Shown one piece after another: positions 27,034 through 36,025 of a DNA stretch of 64,000 nt. Numbering within the stretch: the stretch's first letter is position 1; every line of letters begins with the position of its first letter. Source of the stretch: Pseudomonas poae (GTDB lineage: Bacteria; Pseudomonadota; Gammaproteobacteria; Pseudomonadales; Pseudomonadaceae); contig CP110972.1 in the NCBI GenBank assembly GCA_028869255.1, positions 1,927,001 to 1,991,000 on the forward strand. Reading direction: 5' to 3'. Below the pieces are notes generated by a model, which worked only from the letters and a program-made list of their open reading frames with translations, was not told the origin of the DNA and did not search any database. Made by a program: the position numbers and the translations under genes.

Positions 27034-29487
27034 TCAGAAGTTGTACGCCAGGCGTGTGTAGTAATACGCGCCGCCGAAGCCGAACGGCGAGAACTGCCCG
27101 TATTCATAGGCGCCGCCCCAGTCCTTGATACCTTTTTTGTCCGGGTACACGTTGAACAGGTTGTTGGCGCCCAGGGCCACGGTGAAGTGCTTGCTGATGT
27201 CGTAGGCGGCGTCGACATCGCTGATCCATTTGGCGCTGAACTTGCGATCGTTGATGGGGTTGTTGTCGCCCTCGGTGTAGCTGCCGAAGCGGGTCAGGGC
27301 CAGGTTGAGGGTGTAGGCGGTGACCTTCCAGTTGGCGGCCAGGATCAGTTTGGATTGCGGGGTGGCGACGGTCAGGTCCTTTTGCAGGCGCCGGTCGAAG
27401 ATCTGGTAATTGGAGCCCAGGCTGGCAAGTGCGGGCGGGGTGTCCTGGAGTTTTTCGATCCTGGTCTGGTTCCAGTTATAGGCCAGGCTCCAGCGCACCT
27501 GGCCGTACTGGTCCAGTTGCTGGCGGTATTCGTTGATGATGTCGATGCCACGGGTGCGGGTGTCGACGGCGTTGGTGTAGTACTGCGCATACAGGCCCGG
27601 CGACAGGCCGTTGGCGACCAGGATCTGCGACACCGCATGGCCGCCGAGCAGGCTGGTGGAGACGATGCGGTCACGAATGCCGATCTGGTACAGGTCGGTG
27701 GTCAGGCGGTAATTCGGGGTCGGCTCGTAGGTGAAACCGAGGCTGTAGTTCAGCGACTTCTCGGGTTTGAGTTTTTCCGCACCCAGGGCCTGGGCTTCGG
27801 CGGTGTCCACCGGCAGCACCTTGACCGGCACCGAGACCTGCTGGCCGTTGACCACGCCGCCGGAGGTGAAGGTGGACGAGGCGTAAATGGTCTGGGCCAA
27901 CGACGGCGCACGAAAGCCATTGTTGATCGTGCCGCGCAGGGCAAATTCAGGCGTGAGCTTGAAGCGTGTCGACAGCTTGCCACTCCAGGTACTGCCGATG
28001 TCCTGGGTGTAGCGCTCGTAGCGGGCGGCGGCTCCGATGTACCAGCGGTCGGTGACGTCCAGCCCCAGGTCGAGGTAGCTGGCGACGTTGCTGCGGCTGA
28101 TTTCGCCGGCATCCGCGGTGCTGGTACCGTTGTACGACGCCAGGCCCGGCAGGGGCGTCTGCCCGGCGAACGGTCCGCTGGGCAGCACGTAATTGCCGGG
28201 GGTATACGACGCATAGTCACCGGCCTCGATCTGGTATTTCTCCCAGCGATACTCAAAGCCGAACGCGGTTTGCAGCGGGTGGCTCAGGCCTATATCGAAG
28301 GTGCGGCTGAGGTCCAGGTTGTTGGTCCACTGGTCGAAGATCTGCGAGGCCAGGTTAAAGGATGTGGGGCTTGTCGGCCCCAGCGACGGGTTGAGGGTGT
28401 TGTTGGCATTGAGGGTGGAATCGTCTTCGCCCCAGGTGGAGCTGATGTCGTAATCCCAGCCGCCGACAAGTCCCTTGAAGCCGCCGGCCACCTGGAAATC
28501 CTTGGTGCGGTTGCGCCGCTGGGCGTGGATGCCGTCGGGGTAGGGCGTGTTCGGGTCGCCGGCCAGCGAGGTGATTTCGTTGGGGCGGTAGTTGCCGGTG
28601 ACCTTGGTGGTTTCCATATAGCTGGCGGTGGAGAACGAGTAGAACTTGAGGTCGTCCTGCAGCGGCAATTCGAGGTTGTAGCTGGCGTTGGTGACCTTTT
28701 CGCGGCCCAGGCCGTAGCTGGGGTTCCAGCCGTGGCGGCTGACGCTCTGGTCACGGCTGTCGGGCGCGGCGGCGGTGCCGTAGAGGCGGCCGGTGGCGCT
28801 GCCGGTGCGGTTGAAAGGCTCCTGCTCCTTGCTGTCCAGCGCCAGGTTGGCGAAGCCGTCGTTGGGCAGGGCCAGGCCGTAGTTGACGGTTTGGTGCACG
28901 GTGTCGCCGTCGCCCGCGCCGTAGCGACCGAACGAGGTTTCGGCGCTGCCGCCGCTGTCGTTTTCCTTGAGGATGATATTGATCACCCCGGCAATCGCAT
29001 CCGAACCGTATTGCGCGGAGGCGCCGTCGCGCAGCACTTCGATATGATCGATGGCCGACACCGGGATCAGGTCCAGGTTGACCGGCACCGCCGCCGTGCC
29101 GATGCGCGCCAGGTTGTTGATCAGCGCGGTGTTGTGGCGGCGTTTGCCGTTGACCAGCACCAGCACCTGGTCCCCGGATAGCCCGCGCATGGTCACCCCG
29201 CGCACCGACCACGAGGTGCCGCCGCCGTTGATTGCCGGCAGGTTGAACGACGGCAGCAGACGCGCCAGCAGTTCCTTGAGGCCGACCTTGCCGCTGGCCT
29301 GCAGTTGTTCGGCACTGATCACATCGATCGGCGAGGGGCTGTCGGCGATGGTGCGGGCCTGGTTGCCACGGTTGCCGGTAACGACCACGGTGCCGAGGGT
29401 TTTGTCGGGGGCTTCGGCGTGGGCCGGCAGGCTGACGGCAAGCAAGCTCAACGCGGCTGCGCAGTATTGAAAGCGAATTGGGGGCAT
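27034..29487 (-). CDS. TonB-dependent receptor of the sulfur locus
   Basis: An 817-residue outer-membrane receptor. Signal peptide (residues 1-24, ending LPAHA). TonB-box-like LGTVVVTGN near 31. Plug domain with PIDVISAEQLQASG, MRGLSGDQVLVLVNGKRRHN and DHIEVLRDGASAQYGSDAIA. The barrel ends in YYYTRLAYNF, with a C-terminal Phe. It is the first gene before the asfAB-like pair, so it probably brings a sulfonate or sulfate ester too large for porins across the outer membrane. No iron-related neighbours are seen. Confidence 0.9.
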   Translation of the reverse strand: MPPIRFQYCAAALSLLAVSLPAHAEAPDKTLGTVVVTGNRGNQARTIADSPSPIDVISAEQLQASGKVGLKELLARLLPSFNLPAINGGGTSWSVRGVTMRGLSGDQVLVLVNGKRRHNTALINNLARIGTAAVPVNLDLIPVSAIDHIEVLRDGASAQYGSDAIAGVINIILKENDSGGSAETSFGRYGAGDGDTVHQTVNYGLALPNDGFANLALDSKEQEPFNRTGSATGRLYGTAAAPDSRDQSVSRHGWNPSYGLGREKVTNASYNLELPLQDDLKFYSFSTASYMETTKVTGNYRPNEITSLAGDPNTPYPDGIHAQRRNRTKDFQVAGGFKGLVGGWDYDISSTWGEDDSTLNANNTLNPSLGPTSPTSFNLASQIFDQWTNNLDLSRTFDIGLSHPLQTAFGFEYRWEKYQIEAGDYASYTPGNYVLPSGPFAGQTPLPGLASYNGTSTADAGEISRSNVASYLDLGLDVTDRWYIGAAARYERYTQDIGSTWSGKLSTRFKLTPEFALRGTINNGFRAPSLAQTIYASSTFTSGGVVNGQQVSVPVKVLPVDTAEAQALGAEKLKPEKSLNYSLGFTYEPTPNYRLTTDLYQIGIRDRIVSTSLLGGHAVSQILVANGLSPGLYAQYYTNAVDTRTRGIDIINEYRQQLDQYGQVRWSLAYNWNQTRIEKLQDTPPALASLGSNYQIFDRRLQKDLTVATPQSKLILAANWKVTAYTLNLALTRFGSYTEGDNNPINDRKFSAKWISDVDAAYDISKHFTVALGANNLFNVYPDKKGIKDWGGAYEYGQFSPFGFGGAYYYTRLAYNF

Positions 29488-29528
29488 GGAGCAGATTCCT
29501 GAAGACGATAGAACGCCGCCGACCCCCT

Positions 29529-29615
29529 GTGGGAGCGGGCTTGCTCGCGAATACGGTGTGTCAGCTACACATGGGCAGGCTGAACCACCGCTTTCGCGAG
29601 CAAGCCCGCTCCCAC
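29529..29615. repeat. REP doublet
   Basis: An inverted REP pair in the gap between the TauD-like gene (stop 29647) and the receptor gene (start 29487), separating two same-strand operons. Confidence 0.9.
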
Positions 29616-29646
29616 ATTGGATCTGTGTTGGGCTTTGAAAAAATGA

Positions 29647-30477
29647 TCAGGCCGCGTTGGCAGCCCTTACCCGATGCGGAATATCGTCATAGGCAATCAG
29701 CACCCGTTCCATACGGCGCGGGTAGTCGCCGTAGTTGTAGACCGGGTAGTGCAGGGTGGAGCGGTTGTCCCAGAACGCCACCGAGCCGGGGCGCCATTTG
29801 AAGCGTACCTGGTGTTCCGGTTTGTTGAATTCTTGCAGCAGGCGGTCGATCAGTTGCTTGCTTTGCTGGGGTGTCCAACCGATCACCGAGGGGTTCTGCG
29901 AGAAGTTGATGAACAGGCCGTCCTCACCGGTTTCCGGGTGGGTGCGCACCAGCGGGTGGGCGAGGATCGGGTAGTCGTAGCCGACCTTGTCCAGGGCCTT
30001 CTTGAAGTCGTGCACCACGTAGAGGTTGTCGATTTCGTCGCGCAGTTCATCCGGCAGCGCCCGGTAGACGGCGCCGGTGTCGGCCCACAGGGTGTCGCCG
30101 CCGACTTCCGGCAGATCCACCGCACGCAGTACCGCGCCGAGGGTGGGTTGCAGCAGCCAGCTGGTGTCGGTGTGCCAACGCCCGCTGGTGCGCGGGCCAT
30201 AGAGCTTGCGCTCGTCCTGGGCTTCGATCAGGTGCGCCTGGGGGCGCGCCGGGTCGTTTTGCTGGGTGGTGGGGTGCACGTACAGCTCGCCGAATTCCTT
30301 GGCGAAGGCGATCTGCTGTTCGGTGCTGATGGCCTGGTCGCGAAAGAACAGCACCTTGTGCGTGAGCAACAGTTGGCGCAGTTCGTCGCGCAGGGCCGAG
30401 GTCAGCGGCCGGCGCAGGTCGATACCGGCGATTTCGGCGCCGATGGTGGGTTCCAGGCGGGTGATATGCAGGGTCAT
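29647..30477 (-). CDS. TauD/TfdA-family 2-oxoglutarate-dependent dioxygenase
   Basis: A 276-residue non-heme iron enzyme. The iron ligands are visible as HTDTSW near residue 110 (HxD) and the distal His in RSTLHYPV near 248. The 2-oxoglutarate-binding Arg is in YPRRMERV near 260. The start (ITRLEPTIGAEIAGIDLRRP) is the family hallmark. Members release sulfite from taurine (TauD) or open alkyl sulfates (AtsK). The position in this locus fits a sulfonate or sulfate-ester substrate. A GC-rich leader element lies 28 nt upstream of the ATG. Confidence 0.9.
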   Translation of the reverse strand: MTLHITRLEPTIGAEIAGIDLRRPLTSALRDELRQLLLTHKVLFFRDQAISTEQQIAFAKEFGELYVHPTTQQNDPARPQAHLIEAQDERKLYGPRTSGRWHTDTSWLLQPTLGAVLRAVDLPEVGGDTLWADTGAVYRALPDELRDEIDNLYVVHDFKKALDKVGYDYPILAHPLVRTHPETGEDGLFINFSQNPSVIGWTPQQSKQLIDRLLQEFNKPEHQVRFKWRPGSVAFWDNRSTLHYPVYNYGDYPRRMERVLIAYDDIPHRVRAANAA

Positions 30478-30505
30478 GCGGGTGTCCTCTCGTGTGTGGG
30501 TTCAG

Positions 30506-30528
30506 CCTCCGCCTGGAGAGGGGTCGGA
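30506..30528 (-). promoter_or_regulatory. Leader element B upstream of TauD-like gene
   Basis: On the minus strand it reads TCCGACCCCTCTCC then AGGCGGAGG, nearly identical to element A. Its CCTCTC can pair with GAGAGG, the ribosome site of the TauD-like gene, so again the element could mask translation start. Confidence 0.5.
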
Positions 30529-30572
30529 TGTAGGGCCTGCACCCGTGGTGGATGCAGGCGGGGTTGGGTGGA

Positions 30573-32156
30573 TCAGATCACGTAGAAACCATGGGTGCCG
30601 TCGCGGGCCAGTTGGTCGACCAGGCCGAATTCCCAATCCAGGTACGCCTGCATGGCTTCCTTGGGGTTGTCGGTGCCTTCGTACGGGCGGCGGTAGCGGT
30701 CGATACGCGGCGAAGCCAGGTGGGTTTCACCTTCTTCCAGCGGTAACTGCGCGTTGATCCAGCCGGCCGTGCCGTCCTGCAGCAGGAACACTTGCTTGCC
30801 GGTGATGGCCTCGACCTCGGCCACCGCCAGACGCGCCAGTTGGCTGCTGCCGCAGGTCAGCACATGACGCTGCGCGGCAGGCACTTTGGCCAAGGCAGCG
30901 GGCAGTTGCGCACGCAGCGCCCACCAGGCACCGGGGATATGGCGTTTTACATAGTTGGCGCTGGCGGTGAAATCCAGCACCACGGTGTCGCCATGGCCCA
31001 GCCAGTCGGCGAGGGTGTGCGGGCTGATCAGCTCGGCCTGGGGCGGGGTGGGCACCGGGGCAACCCAGGCACCTTTTTCGCTGAAATGAGCCGCTTGCAA
31101 ATCATCCAGTACATGCACTTCCCAGCCCAGTTGGGCCAGCCAGGAGGCGGACATATTGGCGCGCACGCCATCGTCATCCGCCAGCACCAGCCGCGCACCG
31201 CGTACGCTGGCGACATGGTCGGTTTCCTGCACCAGTTGACCGCCCGGCGTGGAGCGTGCGCCGGGCAGGTGGCCGGCTTCGAATTCTTCCGGGGTACGCA
31301 CATCGAACAGGTAGGTGGTGCGCGTGGTTTGCTGCTGCCAGGCGTGCAGGTCGGCCAGGCTGGCGCGGCCAACACGGGCCTTGTCGGCGACGCGGCGCGC
31401 ATCGACGGCGGCGATCTGGCGATGTTCCTCCGAGGTCGGTGCAAAGCGGCGCGACTGGCCGTGGGCGAGTTTCTGCCCGGCCAGGGTCCAGCCGATGGTG
31501 CCATTGCGCAGCGCCGAGACCGGGTTGGCCACGCCGGCATTGATCAGCGATTGGGTGCCGATAATGCTGCGGGTGCGCCCTGCGCAGTTGACGATGATGC
31601 GGGTGGCCGGGTCCGGCGCCAGTTCACGGGCGCGTAACACCAGTTCGGCACCGGGTACGCTGATGCCGGTGGGGATGCTCATGGTCTGGTATTCGTCGAA
31701 ACGGCGGGCGTCGAGCACCACCACATCGGCCTGGCTGTCGAGCAGCGCTTGCACTTCTTCAGCCGCCAGCGATGGGGTGTGGCGCTCGCTTTCCACCAGT
31801 TCGCCGAAGGCTTTGCTCGGCACGTTGACGTCGATAAACAGCTCGCCACCGGCCTTGCGCCAACCCTCCAGCCCACCTTCAAGCAGGCTGACCTGGGTGT
31901 AGCCCAGTGCGATCAGGGTGTGCGCGGCGCGGGCGGCCAGGCCCTCACCGTTGTCGTAGACGACGACCTGGGTATCGCGCCGTGGAATGCGCGAATACAC
32001 CTCCAGTTCCAGCTTGGACAGCGGGATATTTGCCGCGAACAGCGGGTGGGACTCGGCAAACGGCGCTTCTTCGCGCACGTCGACCAGGGCGACTTCTGCA
32101 GAGTCCAACAGGGCCTGGCGAATCAGGGCGAAGCGGGTAGTCGATACGGTGCTCAT
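30573..32156 (-). CDS. Four-domain rhodanese (thiosulfate sulfurtransferase-like)
   Basis: A 527-residue protein built of four rhodanese repeats (about 1-110, 120-245, 260-370 and 375-480). Active-site loops differ: repeat 1 YDNGEGLAARA and repeat 3 ADDDGVRANMSA have no Cys; repeat 2 VNCAGRTRSIIG and repeat 4 TCGSSQLARLAV have it. So two active and two inactive domains alternate. Rhodaneses move sulfane sulfur between carriers. Its start overlaps the stop of the thiol dioxygenase gene by 4 nt, which suggests it handles a product of that enzyme or related persulfides. The same pairing exists in P. aeruginosa (PA2602-PA2603) as I recall. Confidence 0.88.
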   Translation of the reverse strand: MSTVSTTRFALIRQALLDSAEVALVDVREEAPFAESHPLFAANIPLSKLELEVYSRIPRRDTQVVVYDNGEGLAARAAHTLIALGYTQVSLLEGGLEGWRKAGGELFIDVNVPSKAFGELVESERHTPSLAAEEVQALLDSQADVVVLDARRFDEYQTMSIPTGISVPGAELVLRARELAPDPATRIIVNCAGRTRSIIGTQSLINAGVANPVSALRNGTIGWTLAGQKLAHGQSRRFAPTSEEHRQIAAVDARRVADKARVGRASLADLHAWQQQTTRTTYLFDVRTPEEFEAGHLPGARSTPGGQLVQETDHVASVRGARLVLADDDGVRANMSASWLAQLGWEVHVLDDLQAAHFSEKGAWVAPVPTPPQAELISPHTLADWLGHGDTVVLDFTASANYVKRHIPGAWWALRAQLPAALAKVPAAQRHVLTCGSSQLARLAVAEVEAITGKQVFLLQDGTAGWINAQLPLEEGETHLASPRIDRYRRPYEGTDNPKEAMQAYLDWEFGLVDQLARDGTHGFYVI

Positions 32157-32764
32157 AGGGCAGGGCTCTTTTCTTTGGACAAATCCCAGATATTCGGGAG
32201 GTAGGCGTTGGAATAACCGGAGATAAACAGTTTCTCGCTGCCGTCGGGCTGGTACACCGCACGGCGCACCGCACCGATATTGGCGCCGTACACATGAATA
32301 CTGATGGACACCTGGTCGCTGTGGGCATTGCTCACCTGGTGGATATCGCCGACCTTGGGCGACACCGCCTCAACCTGGCCCGGCACCAATTGAATCGGCT
32401 TGCCCTCGGCAACCAGACTGCCGTCGGGGGCGCGCTCGAAACCCTGGGAAAATTCCGCCCCGCGCAACATGCCGATCAAACCCCACACCCGGTGGTCGTG
32501 AATCGGTGTGCTTTGCCCCGGGCCCCACACAAAGCTGACGATGCTGAAGCGCTGGCGCGAATCGGCATGCAACAGGAACTGCTGGTAGCGCTCGGGGTCG
32601 GGTTGGGCAAATTCGTCGGGGAGCCAGTCATCATGGCTGACCAGTTGCGCCAGCAGCTTGCCGCCACGGTGCAACAGGTCGCCTTCGCGTGGATTGCCGT
32701 CGATCAATTCCGCCAGGGCGCCTATAAAGGCTCTGAGTCTCTCGGGGTGTCGGGCCTGGGTCAT
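32153..32764 (-). CDS. Thiol dioxygenase, 3-mercaptopropionate dioxygenase type
   Basis: A 203-residue cupin. The iron ligands are the two His of PIHDHRVWG (near residues 88-96) and a third His in GDIHQVSN near 140. The stretch WGPGQSTPIHDH has Gln where cysteine dioxygenases have Arg, the mark of the 3-mercaptopropionate (Gln-type) group such as P. aeruginosa PA2602. It inserts O2 into a thiol to give a sulfinate. It is the first gene of the operon with the rhodanese. An operator-like motif lies 66-90 bp upstream of the start. Confidence 0.88.
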   Translation of the reverse strand: MTQARHPERLRAFIGALAELIDGNPREGDLLHRGGKLLAQLVSHDDWLPDEFAQPDPERYQQFLLHADSRQRFSIVSFVWGPGQSTPIHDHRVWGLIGMLRGAEFSQGFERAPDGSLVAEGKPIQLVPGQVEAVSPKVGDIHQVSNAHSDQVSISIHVYGANIGAVRRAVYQPDGSEKLFISGYSNAYLPNIWDLSKEKSPAL

Positions 32765-32829
32765 GGCACTTCCAATGTTCGGTGGTGATGGGTTTATCTA
32801 AGCATAATGTTTATAGTTAATATGCTATT

Positions 32830-32854
32830 TTTTAATGATTAGCTTATAGCCGAA
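32830..32854 (+). promoter_or_regulatory. AT-rich operator-like motif, copy 2
   Basis: On the plus strand it reads TAATGATTAGCTTATAGCC within a longer T-rich stretch. It lies between the divergent thiol dioxygenase (start 32764) and LysR (start 32978) genes, so it may control both. Confidence 0.6.
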
Positions 32855-32977
32855 GGTAATTTAGAACCGACCTGCATAGCGTTAGACGTTATCGATTGCA
32901 GCGCGGGCTATCCAGGCAGCGTTCCTGCAACTATGCTTCGCACACATCTTAATGACTGTTCTCTATGTGCGGCCCAA

Positions 32978-33883
32978 ATGAAAATTGACGATATCGATGC
33001 CTTTGTCGAAGTGATTCGTTGCCAGTCCATCAGCCATGCCGCCGAGTCGTTGCAACTGACCCAGCCGGCGATTACCCGCCGCGTGCAGAACTTCGAGCAG
33101 GCGCTGGGGGTGGAGTTGTTCGACCGTAACACCAAGCCCCTCAAACCTACGCTGATCGGCACCCGCGTTTATGAGCAATGCCGGCTGATCCTGCGCGAGA
33201 TGGACGCCCTGCGCGAACTGGTGGCCACCGATGCACCGCCGACCGGCCTGTTGCGCCTGGGCGTGCCGCAGACCATTGGCGATGTGGTGTTGCTGGATGC
33301 GCTCAAGCACCTGCGCACCGAATACCCTGACTTGCGCGCCCAGGTCGCCACCGGCTGGGGCAGCCAGCTGGTGGGCAAGATCGAGCGCGGCGAGCTGGAT
33401 GCGGCGGCGGCGCTGTTCCCTGCGGGCAAGATCTTCCCGGATAACGTGGTCGGCGAGTCCATTGGCAAGATGGAATTGGTGGTGGTCTGCGCCAAGGCCC
33501 AGTTGCCGAAAAAGCCTTGCAAGCTGGCGGACGTGTACCAGAACGGTTGGATTCTGAACCCGGACGGCTGCGGTTTCCGTGCGGGTCTGCAGCGCACCTT
33601 GTCCGACCAGGGCCTGGCGCTGCGGGTGAATCTGGAAACCTTCGGTACCGAGCTGCAGTTGGGCCTGGTGGCTGACGGGCTGGGTCTGGGCCTGGTGCCA
33701 CGGCCATTGCTGGAGCGCAGCGCCCACCGTGAACAACTGGCGGTGATGCCGCTCAAGGACTTCAAACCGGTGATGGACCTGTGGCTGATCTACCCACACT
33801 TCCTCGGCAACCTGCAGGGGCCGGTGGATGCCTTCGGCAAGCTGGTGGCGGCGTCGCTGCACAAGATCCGCAACGCGGCCTGA
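32978..33883 (+). CDS. LysR-family regulator of the sulfur locus
   Basis: A 301-residue protein, using ATG 32978 because the LysR helix-turn-helix starts directly (IDDIDAFVEVIRCQSISHAA, then LTQPAITRRVQNFEQALGVELFDRN). The effector domain follows (LLRLGVPQTIGDVVLLDALK, FGTELQLGLVADGLGLGLVP). It is divergent from the thiol dioxygenase gene. Motif copies 2 and 3 flank it on both sides. It is the natural candidate for binding the four AT-rich sites, though CysB is an alternative. Confidence 0.9.
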   Translation: MKIDDIDAFVEVIRCQSISHAAESLQLTQPAITRRVQNFEQALGVELFDRNTKPLKPTLIGTRVYEQCRLILREMDALRELVATDAPPTGLLRLGVPQTIGDVVLLDALKHLRTEYPDLRAQVATGWGSQLVGKIERGELDAAAALFPAGKIFPDNVVGESIGKMELVVVCAKAQLPKKPCKLADVYQNGWILNPDGCGFRAGLQRTLSDQGLALRVNLETFGTELQLGLVADGLGLGLVPRPLLERSAHREQLAVMPLKDFKPVMDLWLIYPHFLGNLQGPVDAFGKLVAASLHKIRNAA

Positions 33884-33896
33884 GGATCATAAAAAA

Positions 33897-33915
33897 TATA
33901 ATAATTAGCTTAGAT
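33897..33915 (+). promoter_or_regulatory. AT-rich operator-like motif, copy 3
   Basis: TATAATAATTAGCTTAGAT on the plus strand, just after the LysR stop and 79-97 bp before the aldolase-like gene start. Confidence 0.5.
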
Positions 33916-33993
33916 TAAAATGTGCTTTTTATTATTTTTTTGCATCCCCTAGGCTTGCCTGGAAGTCCTTAAGGCCATCCAGGAAGTTTTGCC

Positions 33994-34788
33994 ATGAGCA
34001 GCGTCACCTCGATCTCCAGTGTCTCCAGCAATGTTCGCCAGCGCGTCACTCCAGAAGAATGGGAAGTGCGCGTGAAACTGGCCGCCGCCTATCGCCTGGC
34101 GGCCTTGTACAAGTGGACCGACCATATCTACACCCATTTCTCCGCCCGCGTGCCGGGGCCGGAGGAGCATTTCCTGATCAACGCCTTCGGGTTGTTGTTC
34201 GATGAAATCAGCGCGTCCAACCTGGTCAAGGTCGACCTCGACGGCACCCTCGTCGATGACCCCACCGGCCTTGGCATCAACTACGCCGGCTACGTGATCC
34301 ACAGCGCCATCCACGGTGCGCGCCACGACTTGCAAGCGGTGCTGCACACGCACACCCGCGACGGCATTGCGGTGTCGGCGCAGAAAGACGGCCTGCTGCC
34401 GATCTCCCAGCACGCCATTGGTTTTTCCGGGCGCGTGGCGTACCACGGCTATGAAGGCATCGCGCTCGACCTGGACGAGCGTGAGCGGTTGGTGGCGGAT
34501 TTGGGCGACAAGAGCGTGATGATCCTGCGCAACCATGGCTTGCTGACGGCGGGAGTGAGCGTTGAGCACGCCTTTCAGCAACTGCAGCAGTTGGAGCGTG
34601 CCTGCAATATCCAGGTCGCGGCGCAGGCGGCAGGGAATGCGGAATTGATCTTCCCGCCCGCGCAAGTGGTGGCGAAAGTCGAAGAACAGGCCAAGGCGCA
34701 CAGCAGCGGCGAAGGCCCGGGGGTGGCGCGGCATTGGAATGCGTTGATTCGGCAGTTGGAGCGTAGCGATACCGACTACAAAAACTGA
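33994..34788 (+). CDS. Class II aldolase/adducin-family protein
   Basis: A 264-residue protein with the class II aldolase fold. Metal ligands are the paired His of VLHTHTRDG near 117 and the His of ILRNHGLL near 178; FSARVPGPEEHFLINAFGLL is the phosphate-loop region. Members carry out retro-aldol cleavage, epimerisation or decarboxylation of short sugars. In the sulfur locus it might split a sulfo-sugar-like or hydroxy-sulfonate intermediate. Motif copy 3 lies upstream, so it probably belongs to the same regulon. Confidence 0.85.
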   Translation: MSSVTSISSVSSNVRQRVTPEEWEVRVKLAAAYRLAALYKWTDHIYTHFSARVPGPEEHFLINAFGLLFDEISASNLVKVDLDGTLVDDPTGLGINYAGYVIHSAIHGARHDLQAVLHTHTRDGIAVSAQKDGLLPISQHAIGFSGRVAYHGYEGIALDLDERERLVADLGDKSVMILRNHGLLTAGVSVEHAFQQLQQLERACNIQVAAQAAGNAELIFPPAQVVAKVEEQAKAHSSGEGPGVARHWNALIRQLERSDTDYKN

Positions 34789-34806
34789 TTTGAAATAGGG
34801 GTCCCT

Positions 34807-34893
34807 GTGGAGCGGGCTTGCTCGCGAAGGCGGAGTATCAGTCACCGGGTACATTGACTGATTCACCGCTTTCGCGAGCAAGCCCGCTCCCAC
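34807..34893. repeat. REP doublet (left unit with one G missing)
   Basis: An inverted REP pair between convergent aldolase-like and SsuD-like genes. The left arm reads GTGGAGCGGG instead of GTGGGAGCGGG. It is the last REP seen in the window; the exopolysaccharide half has none. Confidence 0.85.
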
Positions 34894-34912
34894 ATTTGTA
34901 TCGGCGGTGCGT

Positions 34913-35995
34913 TCAAGCGACCTGTTTGGCCTGCTCGCGCTCTGCGATCAGCTGGCGGGTGAGGGGGATCAAGCGCTTGCCGTAATCAATCGCATCATTG
35001 AGCGGATCAAACCCACGGATCAGGAACGTGGTAATCCCCAGGTCGTAGTAATCCACCAGCGCCTCAGCCACTTGCTCAGCCGTGCCCACCAGCGAGGTCG
35101 AGTTACCCTGCGCCCCCAGCAACCCGGCAATCGCGGTCCACAAGCGCTTATCCAGCCGCGACCCTTGCGCCGCTGCCGCCAGCAACCGCCGCGAGCCCTC
35201 ATTCGGCGGTTCACGCCGTACAAAGCCATTCTTCTCGGCCAGCGCTGTGGCCTGCTGCAGGATGTTCTCGGCACGCGCCCATGCCAGTTCTTCGGTCTCG
35301 GCGAGGATAGGGCGCAGCGACAAACTGAAGCGAATCGTACGCCCATGCTTGGCCGCTTCGGCGCGCACCTGGGTCACGATCTCGCGCACCTGCTCATAGG
35401 TTTCACCCCACAGCGCGTACACGTCGGCATGTTTGCCCGCCACTTCGATTGCCGCCTGGGAGGAGCCGCCAAAATACAGCGGGATATGCGGCTGCTGCGG
35501 CGACTTCACCGTGGAGTGCGCGCCTTCGACCTGGTAGTAGGTGCCGGTAAAGTCGAACGGCTGTTCGCTGGTCCATTCCTGGCGCACCACGCTCAGGTAC
35601 TCGTCGGTGCGGGCATAGCGTTCGTCTTTGCCGATATGGCTGCCATCGGCGCGCAGCTCGCGGTCGTCGCCGCCGGTGATGATATGCACGGCCGTGCGCC
35701 CGCCGTTGAATACATCCAAAGTGGTGAACTGGCGTGCAGCCAGGGTGGGCTGGGAAAAGCCTGGGCGGTGGGCAATCAGGAATTGCAGCTTTTTGGTGAC
35801 GCTGGCGGCATGGGAGGCGATCAGCGTGCTGTCCGGGCTATTGGAGTGGAACGCCACCAGGGCGCGGTCGAACCCCGCCTCTTCGTGGGCGCGGGCCACC
35901 GTTTCCACGTAGTCCGGTTGCAGGGTAGGGCCGCTGCGCGGGTGGATCTCGGAAGCGTGATGGCCGCCAATATAGCCGATGAATTCAATGCTCAT
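34913..35995 (-). CDS. SsuD-like FMNH2-dependent alkanesulfonate monooxygenase
   Basis: A 360-residue luciferase-family protein close to SsuD in length and motifs: FIGYIGGHHASEIHPR, LQFLIAHRPGFSQPTLAARQ, NGGRTAVHIITGGDDRELRA, IPLYFGGSSQAAIEVAGKHA and TTFLIRGFDP. SsuD releases sulfite and an aldehyde from alkanesulfonates with FMNH2 from SsuE. No ssuE is seen in the window. It is divergent from the permease gene at 36268; the 272-bp gap holds motif copy 4 and leader element C. Confidence 0.9.
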   Translation of the reverse strand: MSIEFIGYIGGHHASEIHPRSGPTLQPDYVETVARAHEEAGFDRALVAFHSNSPDSTLIASHAASVTKKLQFLIAHRPGFSQPTLAARQFTTLDVFNGGRTAVHIITGGDDRELRADGSHIGKDERYARTDEYLSVVRQEWTSEQPFDFTGTYYQVEGAHSTVKSPQQPHIPLYFGGSSQAAIEVAGKHADVYALWGETYEQVREIVTQVRAEAAKHGRTIRFSLSLRPILAETEELAWARAENILQQATALAEKNGFVRREPPNEGSRRLLAAAAQGSRLDKRLWTAIAGLLGAQGNSTSLVGTAEQVAEALVDYYDLGITTFLIRGFDPLNDAIDYGKRLIPLTRQLIAEREQAKQVA

Positions 35996-36025
35996 GGTCT
36001 GTCCTTGTCGAGTGCGGGATTAACA

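Noticed and set aside
27024..27218. Long N-terminal extension of the AsfA-like open frame
   Set aside because: The extra 65 codons are an out-of-frame reading of the receptor 3' end; the FAD domain begins at ATG 27023.
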